From Smittia aterrima (Eukaryota > Arthropoda > Insecta > Diptera > Chironomidae): 64,000 bases of DNA. Position numbers and translations under genes: made by a program. This document shows positions 33,308 through 43,600 of the stretch, piece after piece. The notes under the pieces were generated by a model. It searched no databases, was not told the origin of the DNA, and saw nothing but the letters and a program-made list of their open reading frames with translations. The DNA lies in NCBI GenBank assembly GCA_033063855.1, contig CP093829.1, positions 12,431,537-12,495,536 on the forward strand. Direction: 5' to 3'. Positions within the stretch are counted from its first letter, which is position 1, and every line of letters starts with the position of its first letter.

Positions 33308-35549
33308 ATGGGACTGTGTAAGAAAATCGCTTCAATCGTCATCAATTTCTCTCTCTTCTTCTTGATTGTGACATTCAGTCCTGGGCTGCCACCAAAGACA
33401 ACCTTCCCCTTCGAGGAATTTAGGTGAGTGTCCACACAATCATTTATGGGAAGCTCTGGAAAATTTTATGTAAATTAACTTTTTTTCTGTGATGACGTCG
33501 ATAATTTTGTCTGAGCCATTCTTTCGGTTATATCTTCACTCACACAATAATCGCTTGTGAAGAAAAGAAAGAGTTAAGAACTTGAAAATGACGAAAGAAC
33601 TCGAAAGCCGGTTTGGAACCGAAGATTGTTATTGCCGGTTTATTGACCTTGATTTCTTATCAATCGCGCAAGCATCGCACGAGGTTTTATTTCTATCTGA
33701 AATGATGATTTCATTGCAGCGTTCGATTACGTGGCTTTTGCTTGTTGAAGATTTGGCATGGGGTGATAGGGATGATCGCAATTCATGGCATAAGTATTTA
33801 GTATCAGTCATCACTTAATTTCGAGAACAGCCTTGAAGAGGTCGAAGACGTTGCGTTGTCAACTGATCCGCTTTGCTTCGCTACATCCAAAACAGATATT
33901 GAAACGTAAGCAAATGAGTTGATCGATAAGTTTCTCGGTGTCTGAGTTCGCAATGAATTTTTTATTTGACAAAATGATTTGTATTCGTTTAATTTGACCT
34001 TCAATTGATAATCTTCAAATGTAGAGAATGCAAAATAAACTTCGCATTTCAAAAATAAAAGTAAAATTGAGCTTGATTTTCTGCGTATCGCTCTCGCAGA
34101 GGAAAAATCATGCACCCACAAGAATCGTGTCAATTCGGTTTGGCTTGACTTCAAGAGATTTAACGAATCTAACGTCATGCTCACTTCAAAATCAAATAGT
34201 CATATTCATTGGTTGAAAGCTTCTTCTGCTTAAACATTCAATCATTCTATCATGTGAAGGAGGCACGTTATTGTGGTTTGAACTGCTATCGAATGAAAAC
34301 GTCAGCTATTGATTTTCCACAATAATTTCTTATAGCGTTGAGGATCCGAAAGCTTTGAGTGGATTCCTTTCGATAAATGAGCGTCTTGACAATGCGGAAA
34401 AATTGTTTGAAGGCAAACTGGAATCGCCAGAACATTTATTATCCAGAGATGACATCATTTATGCTTCATTAAGAGACAATACTGTTGTTAAGGTTAAAGG
34501 AGATGTTATCGAGGTTCTGACAAACTTTGGGAAATCGTGTTGTGAGTAGAAGATTTTTGGTGAGGGAATGATGTTGACAGATTTCTTAGACAACGCCAAG
34601 GTTGACGAGAATATTCCATGTGGTCGTCCTTTGGGAATGGCTTTCGATACAATCGGAGACAACTTGATCGTTATGCATTCGCTTCTCGGGGTATTCCAGG
34701 TGGATATTACAACTGGGGCAAAGAAGCAATTGGTTTCAGAAAGCGATTTCATTGGAGACAAAGTAAGAAGCTTTCTCTGATCTAACAGAATCGTATAATT
34801 TGATTTCTTATTAGAATTCACGAACTTGCAAAACATTCAACTCAGTCGCTGTTTCACAAAACGGCGATCTTTTCTTCTCTCATTCATCGTCTGAGTATGA
34901 CATCAATGCAGTTGCTTTGACAGTTTTTCCCAATCCATCTGGTCGATTAATTCATTTCACGCGAAAAACTGGAAAGACCAAAGTTATTTTGGATAAAATT
35001 TGGTTTGCAAATGGCGTTGCACTTCCAAATGCTGAAAACTTTGTGCTTGTTTGTGAAACACATTCGTCAAGGATTATGAAAGTTTGGTTGAAGGGAAGCA
35101 AGACAGGCCAGGCAGAAGTCTTCATTGACGGATTACCAGGAGCTCCTGATAACTTATCATATGACCTCGAGGGAATTTGGGTTTCAATTGCGACTGCTGC
35201 TGATAAAGAGAATCCGATGGTTCCACATCTTATTGCAAATTTGCCAAAGACCAGAAAGTTTGTCGTTCGAATATTGGAACTCATAAAAATGCCTTTTGAG
35301 TTTATAAACTCGGTTTATCCGAATCAATTCACGAACTTCCTCACTCGCGAGATCTATTCGATGGACATGATAAAATTCATTATCCCTGCCAGACGAACTG
35401 TTATTCAATTAGATTGGAAGGGAAATGTTATTCAATCATTCCATGGATCGGATAAAACTGCAGGCGTTATCACTCATGCCATGAAATTGCATGGCCACTT
35501 GTACTTAGGGAGTGTCACTAGTAATTACATATCACGTGTTAAAGCTTAA
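33308..35549 (+). CDS. Hmu: Hemomucin/APMAP-like protein, isoform from cassette 1
   Basis: Leader exon 33308-33423 joined to 34336-34541, 34581-34762 and 34815-35549 gives 412 aa. The leader encodes a single hydrophobic anchor (INFSLFFLIVTF, about 12-23). The body is the strictosidine-synthase-like six-bladed propeller of APMAP/hemomucin: LESPEHLL, CGRPLGMAFD, FNSVAVSQNGDLFFS, NPSGRLIHF, WFANGVAL, GLPGAPDNLS and a final HLYLGSVTSNYISRV. Family members are membrane-anchored, often esterase- or lectin-binding proteins; fly hemomucin is a haemocyte and gut surface mucin. The leader ends AG in phase 2 and this cassette opens with C, making Ser. AATAAA at about 35605 ends it. It lacks the mucin tail of cassette 3. 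Confidence 0.85.
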
Positions 35550-35781
35550 TCGAACAATTAGCTTCTTGAGTTTAAAATTAATCGAGTTTTGCCTTTTGAG
35601 TGAGAATAAATATGATAAATAACAAGCATGAGCTTGGCTTGATGTCTTTCTTTTAACACTTTCGCTAAAGTTCTGTAGTTCGATTGGTGATTGTTGACAC
35701 ATTTGAAAGTACTTGCATGTAAGTGAGATTTTCGTTCAGTTTCCGAACATTTTCGATTTATTTCTCATTTCATGTCAAAAG

Positions 35782-37003
35782 CATTGTGAAGCCCAAAGAG
35801 CTCGTTGGCGTCATGGAACCGAATAAATTACTGGAAAACGCTGAAAAGCTTTATGTTGGAAGACTCAATAGTCCTGAACATTTGCTGCATCGCGATGGAG
35901 CGATTTACACTGGGCTGGGCAATGGCGACCTTGTAAAGATTGTCGGAGATAAGATTGAAGTCGTGGCAAAATTCGGAACGCCTTGCTGTGAGTAACAGCT
36001 TTTCTCTTTATCGAAAGTTATCTTTAAAAAAGTATTACCGCAGATAAGGACAGTCCAATGATGTGTAGTCGTCCCCTTGGATTGTCTTTCGACACAGTCA
36101 GCGATAACTTGATTGTCATGGACACTTCTAACGGAATCTTCGAATTAAACCTGAAAACTGGTTCAAAGAAAACTTTGGTTAAATCAACAACTGAGATGGG
36201 AACAACCGTGAGAATGTTTTTTTAGTAAAAATCTTTGAATGACAAAAGATTTGAAATTCTAGGATCCTCGTCCTCCTAAAGTCTTCAACAGTGTTGCTGT
36301 TGCTAAAAATGGCGATTTGTATTTTACTGACTCGACTTCTGACTTCGAAGTGATCAAATGTCTCACGGCTATTTTCGCTAATCCTGCGGGTCGCCTAATG
36401 CACGTTGCTCGCACCACCGGAAAGATCACAGTTTTACTTGATAAACTTTGGTTTGCAAATGGTGTTGCGTTATCACCCAATGAAGATTTTCTTGTCGTCT
36501 CTGATTTGGCTGCCGCGCGAATTTGGAAAGTTTGGTTGACGGAAGGAAAGCGCGGTGAACATGAAATCTTTGCTGAAGGACTCCCTGGAACTCCCGACAA
36601 TATCACACCAGATGAAAAAGGGTTCTGGGTTGCACTGCCCATCACAGCGGATCCTAAAAACCCTTTCATTGTCCATTCAATGGCTCAAATGCCACTTCTC
36701 AGAAAATTTGTTACTCGATTGCTCTCTCTGACTGAATTAGCCTTCAACACTATAAACAGCTTTTACCCCAATGATTTCTCTAAATCAATGGCTCAAGGTT
36801 ATCTCTCTAGTATGTTTATCCATTCATTGTTCCCAAACCGATCCACCATTCTCCGCTTTGACTGGAATGGTAATATCATCGCTGCCTATCACGGCTTTGA
36901 CGGATCCTTCTTCACTCATGTCATGGAGTTGGATGGTCATTTGTATCTTGGCTCGTTTACTCATGATTATATCGCAAAAGTTGTGAGAAGAGCTCATTTG
37001 TAA
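35782..37003 (+). CDS. Hemomucin/APMAP-like cassette 2
   Basis: Exons 35782-35987, 36044-36207 and 36263-37003 encode a second complete propeller (LNSPEHLLHRDG, CSRPLGLSFD, NPAGRLMHV, WFANGVALSPNEDF, GLPGTPDNITPDE, HLYLGSFTHDYIAKV). It has no ATG-bearing first exon or membrane anchor of its own. Its first acceptor (GTCAAAAG before CATTGTGAAG) is phase 2 and fits the leader exon at 33308-33423, giving 408 aa when joined. Intron positions are the same as in cassette 1, so the cassettes are tandem duplicates. An AATAAA at about 37036 ends it. No mucin tail; role as for cassette 1 and otherwise unknown. Confidence 0.85.
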
Positions 37004-37128
37004 AAAATATGAGAAACAATATGTTAAATTGTGCAAATAAAGATCTGAACCGTACAAACTATTTCCAGAGCTTCTAAAATTTAAAGAAAAATATTCTTGA
37101 AACTAAAATCTATTTATTTTGCTAATAG

Positions 37129-38866
37129 CATTGTTAAACCAAAAGCTCTCACAGGCGCTTTAGAAATTAACAATCATCTTGACAACGCCGAACACATTCT
37201 CGAAGGAAAAGTTCCTGGACCAGAGCATCTTCTCGCTCGAGGAAACTCAATCTACGCATCACTTCACAACGGAAATGTTGTTAGAATTGATGGTGACCAT
37301 GTGACATTCATTGCGAAATTTGGAAAGCCATGCGAGTATCCCATCGAAGAACATATTTGCGGTCGCCCACTTGGATTAGCTTTCGACACTCAGGGAGACA
37401 ACTTAATCGTCACTGATGCTTATTATGGCTTGTGGGAAGTTAATTTAAAGAATAATGCTAAGAAACAACTCATCACACCAGAGCAAGTCATCGGAGTAAA
37501 TGTAGGTTTATTGATCGTTCATTTTGATAAAACTCATGAAATATTTTAATTTTTCAGACCCCTCGACCTGCAAAAATGTTTAATGGCGTTGCAGTTGCCA
37601 AAAACGGAGACATCTTCTTCTCATCTTCGTCATCTGAGTTCGGAATGAACGATGGAGCTTTCTCCTTCTTTTTGAATCCTTCTGGTCGTTTGATTCATTA
37701 CGAAAGAAAAACTGGAAAAGTGTCAGTTGTTCTCGATAAATTGTGGTTTGCCAATGGAGTTGCTTTGTCGCCTGAGGAAGATTTTGTGCTCGTTGCTGAA
37801 ACTTCCGCATCAAGAATTCAAAAATATTATTTGACAGGAGAAAAGAAGGGACAAACTGAGATGTTCGTCGAAGGTTTGCCAGGACTTGTTGACAATATCA
37901 CGCCTGATGAAGATGGCATGTGGATCGCACTTGTTGTTGCAGCAGACCCGCTGAACCCAATGCTACCTCAGTCGCTTACACGTTTGCCTTTGCTTAGAAA
38001 GTTCATTGTTCGCTTTTTGCAACTCGTTGAAATGCCTTTCCACTTCATCTCCAATATGTATCCAAACACAGTCACGAAAACGATCGCTTACAGAATTGGA
38101 AGCTTCACTGCCTTCAATTTCCTTTTCCCTGATCGCACGACTATTGTAAGATGTGACTGGAGCGGAAAAATAATCGGAAGCTTGCATGGTTTTGATAGCT
38201 CCGTTTCTTCCGTGTCGCACGTGATGGAGCTCAACGATTATCTTTACATTGGATCGCCTTACAACGATTTCATCTCTAAAGTGAAGTTTGTCAACAAAGA
38301 GAAGATCCATCCAACAAAGAAGCAGGTCAAGCGAGAAGCTCCGGAGTCTGTCACGCAAGCCCCAACTACAACGAAGGTGAAAATATTTTTTTTTTATATT
38401 TTTTTTATCATTATTGAAACTTTCTTCTCGCGCTTAAGGCTCCAACTACAACAACACCAAAGCCAACGACCACGACAACAACTACACCAAAGCCAACTAC
38501 TGCTAAAGTGAGTAGAATTTTTATCGCTTTAATAACTTACTTGAAATATTTTAATTTAAACAGCCGGCAGATACAACAACTCAAGCTCCTCCAAAAACCA
38601 CCACTAAAGCTCCTCCAAAAACCACAACTCAAGCTCCTCCACAAACCACATCTCAAGCTCCAAAAGCAGCTACAAAGGCTCCAGAGAAGGAAACGACTCA
38701 AGCTCCAAAAGCTCAACCTACCACAAAAACTCCGGAGAAAGCAACTGAACCTCCCAAACCAGCAGCTAAGCCTGCACCAATCCATGAAAAAGTGAAAGAC
38801 ACGCCACCACCCCCCACTAAAGAACCTTTAAAGGTTATTAAGAAAGATGGGCCTGGAAGCATCTAA
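37129..38866 (+). CDS. Hmu: Hemomucin cassette 3 with Thr/Pro mucin tail
   Basis: Exons 37129-37501, 37558-38376, 38439-38507 and 38564-38866 encode the propeller (PGPEHLLARG, CGRPLGLAFD, NPSGRLIHY, WFANGVALSPEEDF, GLPGLVDNITPDED, YLYIGSPYNDFISKV) followed by KK/KR-rich linker and about 125 residues of Thr/Pro/Lys repeats (TTTTPKPTTT, KAPPKTTTQAPP). Joined to the leader at 33308-33423 in phase 2 it gives 559 aa. This is the fly hemomucin layout: type II membrane anchor, propeller, O-glycosylated mucin tail. Only 125 nt separate it from the cassette 2 stop, too little for an independent promoter and leader. The intron between the second and third exon positions of cassettes 1 and 2 is lost here (372-nt fused exon). 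Confidence 0.88.
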
Positions 38867-39202
38867 AAATAGTGTGAATCTCGATAATCTCTATCCGTTC
38901 TGAAAACGAAAACTTCTTGCAATTTCATTCCCAACATCGCAGCTGCGAATGTGAAGAGAGTCAAAAAATACTTATTTTCCTTCCTAGATTAAGTTTAAGC
39001 TCATCGAATATTTCCATTCATTCTGCCTCATTACGTTGCAGTCTCATTGCTCATGTAATAAAACATTGTCAGAGGCGCCTCACTGTACTTCTTAGTTGTT
39101 GAAATTAATCTTTGGTGAATCTAAGAAAAAGTTACATGGTTTTTATAATAATAAAATGTTTTTTCTATTAAAATTGAAATGTGACTTTTATTTCCGAATG
39201 AA
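38867..39202. other. Convergent 3' region
   Basis: Holds the 3' UTR of the hemomucin locus, with AATAAA signals at about 39057 and 39150, and probably the 3' UTR of the opposing membrane-protein gene. No other feature. Confidence 0.5.
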
Positions 39203-39927
39203 TTACAGATTCTTTGAGCAACCTACGCTCTCCTTCTGTTCCTTACTTAGACTTTTGTAATAACCGAATGAGAAAACCCAAAAAGCTGTTTGGGCCACTA
39301 AGGATGAAATTAAAGTTTTAAAACATTGCAGTCTATAATAATTTCATTCAACTCACTTGCAGCTATAACAAGAAGAGCCAAAATCAAGAAATTATGCTCG
39401 AAAAATGATCTGTCTTGAATTGCTTTAAAGTGCTCAGCGATACGAGGGACGGATGTACTGTTAGGGTCGTAGCCAATACCGTCATAAAATTGTGCGTCGT
39501 ATACCGCAATTGGCATGTAAGAGAACTGAGAAAAGAATTTTCCATCGAAAATCGACAGACATATGCAAAGAATAGTCCAGAAGAGCGTAATTGGGGAGCC
39601 TACGACAAAAGGCAAAACTGAAAGTTTGTCTGTGATTTCACAAAGAAGAAGATTAACTGACGCGATGTTGAAAATTATTCCTGTCAAGCAGAAAATAGAC
39701 ATTCAAATAAATATTTTCCTAAAAAAATCTTTCGTTCACCTGTTGCCAGCATGCAAACCAGAAAGAGATTATAAAGAAGATTGTCGAAGATATAGAATCG
39801 AACTAATATGACTAAGCCCCAAAGAATAAAGAAAACCGAAAGTATGAAACCACTAACTGCGATCGTCGCCGATTTGGTCTCGTGAGCGTCGCGTCCTCTT
39901 TTCTTGTTCTGCACTTCCGCGTCTGAC
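39203..39927 (-). CDS. Multi-pass membrane protein, 3' part, family unknown
   Basis: Three exons are clear, 39740-39927, 39357-39680 and 39203-39297, joined in phase and ending at a stop at 39203. Hydrophobic segments are TIAVSGFILSVFFILWGLVI, LLYNLFLVCMLATGIIFNIA, PITLFWTILCICLSIF and HNFLILALLVIAAM, about four spans, with a loop containing YDAQFYDGIGYDPNST (one N-glycosylation site) between the third and fourth. The first clear exon starts at an acceptor (TTTCAG) without ATG, so at least one 5' exon is missing; an open frame at 40046-40267 is a weak candidate. I do not recognise the family. It lies inside the insert that interrupts the right duplication copy. Confidence 0.6.
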
Positions 39928-40634
39928 CTGAAATTATCTTCACGTGAGTCATTAAGTCGACTTAATAGACAGTTAGTTCATTGCTCGACGATATTAAAGC
40001 AGTAATTTTATTTTTCATTGAAAATCTCTCCGAATTTAATTTTTCTCACATTTTTCTTGGTTGCGAAAATAAATTTTCACACGCTTTTCTCACGCAACTA
40101 CGAACCACAACTGAGAAGTTTTGAGGAAAATCAAACAAATAGAGACGATCACCACGAACACATGTCGAGCGAATTTGCATTATTTCACTGAGAGGAGTAA
40201 ACAGAAAATCGTTTTCCACAAACGAAAATAGAATTTCCCGAGAATTTTCTTTTTCTGTTATTTTCATCTCCGATGATTATCTGATTTATGTCGTAAACTC
40301 TCTGTGTAAATTACTCGGCCCAAAGCAATTAGTTATGCTTTCTCTTACGTGTAAATTTTGATGATTTACTGGAAGCTTGGAACTCGGTCGAATGTCAAAA
40401 TATTTTTTTAATTGAAAATTTACGTGTGATTCTTTTGAATTTTGAAATTTCTCGTTCAAATGCAAATCCGATGAGAAATCATCGCGTGAATCTCCAGAAA
40501 ACTAATCACGTCCGACACAAATTTATCATTCGGAAATTCGTTCTGTATCAAATTGATCGCGCAAATAATCCGCTAACTGATCCAATTAGATTTTTCTCAC
40601 CAAGTAAACAACTGTCAACTCGTGAAATATTTTA
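39928..40634. other. Upstream region of the membrane-protein gene
   Basis: No firm exon seen. The homology with the left duplication copy resumes at about 40635. Confidence 0.35.
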
Positions 40635-43600
40635 AAAACTTTTTGAAAAGAGCAAACAGATGAACACGACAATGGAACTAGAACAGCAGTTGATTAGTGT
40701 CTGATGAAGCAGTTGCGATTAACTTACAATCGATGTTCCATGAGAATCGAACGAGAAGCTGAAGATGTCTCAAGTAATTGCTCGACGATGCTTTAATATT
40801 TGAGACATGACTGAAGCTCGCTCTGTGTTGTTCTTCTCGAGGAATCTGGGACGCGAAAATATTTCGACTCTCGACCGATTTCTCAAGCATCGCCAGATGT
40901 GTCATAACCGTTTGTAAAGTTTTGTTTTCAATCTCCGCTTTGCGCAATTCAAGAAGTCACGACGATTATCTGTTTCTCTAATGTCTCTTCGTCCATAAAA
41001 AAACGTCTTTTTCTTCTCCTAATCGACCTCTTCCGATCGACAAAGTAACTTCATCGAAGTTTCAATTTATTCGAAGAGAATAACGAAGATCGTCTCGTTG
41101 GGTCTTGAACTTCGACTTTCCATGAAAATATTTTTCGATTTATGTAAATTTTCATAATTTTCTTGTTCTCTCTCAGACTTATATTCGCTCACTCACTCGT
41201 TTGTTCATTTATGCTGTGAACACAATGAGATGTTCAAGTATTTTTTTAGCAGCATTTCCTATTTCTATTGAGCGCGCGCGCGATACCGTGAGCGGTTTTA
41301 TGGCTCTTTCTTTCGTTTCGTTTCTTCTATCTTTCTCCCGAGGCTTCTGTCAGTGACTCTGGTAATTCATTGAATCGCGACTCGTTGTTGCAATCAGACG
41401 TTGTTACTCGCGCTGCTCGCTTAGCATTTTCTTTCCTTCTATCGTCCGAGTCTTGACTCCAGTGATTCAGTTTTATCTCATTTCGGAAGAAACTAACAAT
41501 TTTCAGCTCGATCATCGAGAAATGTAACGTTAAGTGAACTAGAATTGCAATTCATTAAAGAAGTTTTAAAATAAATTCCATCGAGAGGAGTTTAATCGGA
41601 TATCAGTGAAAAAAGCAAAAGAGAAGTACAGCAAACAATTTATCATGATAGCAAAGTTATAAGGCAGAAAATTGTTATTTAAGAAAAAAGAAAAGTGAAA
41701 GAGATTTTGTTTTTAGGAAAAACGAGAAAAGAAATTTTAAGTTTGTTGAAATGTGGGTGAAAAATCTAGTGAAACTTGTACTTGTGCTCTACTTTGTCGC
41801 ATTATCATCATCGCAATCTGATGAAAACATAAAAGATGAAGTCGACTGGTCTGATCTGCCAAGTATTTGGGATGATGAAGTCGTAACAAGAATGGTACGA
41901 GATGTCTTAGTTCAAGATCTTGTGAAGGAACATGAACAGAAGCAATTTAAGCGAATGCATAAACGCGATGTTCAATCAACAGCGACTGCAACAATCGCAA
42001 CTACAAAAGCTTCGACGACAAGAAAAATATCAGCGACGACTCAGAAATCGAAAAAACCAACGCGAGTAAGTCAAGCAGGAAGCAAGAACAAGAATCGTGT
42101 CACTACGACAGCATCACCAACGATTATCTCAACGAAGTCGACAGCTAAGCCGAGTGCAAAACCAATTGTTACAAATTCAGGAAGCTCGGGTCTCAACAAA
42201 ATCAACATCAACAATATTGTCGCTAACAACGCGGCTCCCGCTAACTCTTCAAAAGCAAAGGTGAATCGCAATTTTCTCGTCAAATGTTCTTCTCATTCGT
42301 CTTCTTCACGTGTTACAAGCTCATAATACTTGTCCATGGCTTTGTAGCTTCTAACAACAACCTGCATGAAATAATCTCGTTCATGCATTATTCAAAGCAG
42401 AATCATCAAAAGCTGTTTAACACTTTTCTTTGCGTCTGCTTTATGAGTGAGTGATTTAAAGTGGCGCAAGAGCTATCAACACGCATTGCGATGCATATTT
42501 TGACGTTTTGACAAAGAGGCGAATCCGTTAAGATGAAGATTAATGCCCAAACAAATTAATTGAAAGCGTTCGTTGATGGCTTTCGTAGTAATTTGAAGCT
42601 AATTCGTCATTAATTATGCGTTTTGGTATAATTCCGAATCCAAAGCCGCAACGGACGATCTCAATTCTCTTTCTCGGACTCTGATAGAGTACGTGCTTCG
42701 AGGCTAATCGCTCGACTATTCAAAACTCTTCTAGACTCAAATATTGTCTCAAGAAGCAGCACTCGCTCTCGATCCAATTGCAGTCCGGAATCTCATTCTC
42801 ATCCACGAAATAATTGATTTGTTTCATAAAACAAAAGATTCTGAGACGGCAAACGAACTGAATTGAGAATTTCCCGTTCTTTCTGCTTCAAATTGAACAA
42901 GATCTTTAATGTTGTTACAACATTTTCTCGCTGAGAAATTTAAACTCTGTGCCATTGAACGTGAAGCTGCTTTAACAATGACCCGAAACCAAAATGAACG
43001 AACGAGATGAAAACATTAAAAGAAATGTTTAAGTCGTTGTCGTCGTAGAATTGTATTCAATTCAAATTATTTTTTGCTATGATTCAATGCAGAAATTGCT
43101 ATCACCACGATCGATAGAGTGAAGAGACGTGCAAGCCGATTACCTACATCGTCTTCTGGTGTTTGCTCTTTTCGCTTCAGTAATCTTAAGAAAAATTTAT
43201 AAATATTTTTAATTGAAGATTTGTGATAAGCGAAGAAGACGAATCTTAAAATATTCAAAAGAAATTTGTATGCAAAGCTTTCGTTTATGAAATTAAGACT
43301 TCATTAGCACCAAAAGCTTGAGGATAACTAAAGAGATTATCGACAGTAAAGAGTCTTAGACTTTCATTGAAGTCACTAAATGGAGCAGATCGTTTAACCC
43401 ATTTTGCTTCTTCGTAAACCGCGAGCGATATTCGATTACAAATTTGACTTGACTTTAATAAAAAAAGAAGATTTGGAGTTGAACAAATTTATTTGAACAT
43501 TTGAAGGCTTGGACTACCAAAAAAAAAATCGAAACGAGAGAAAGAAGCAATTTAATCTGAAATGACCCGTTCCCCACCTCGTTCACTCTCACTCCTCGAT

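Noticed and set aside
35723..35781. Separate start for hemomucin cassette 2
   Set aside because: The open frame begins at GTG, not ATG, reads through a splice acceptor and gives no anchor; joining to the shared leader is better.
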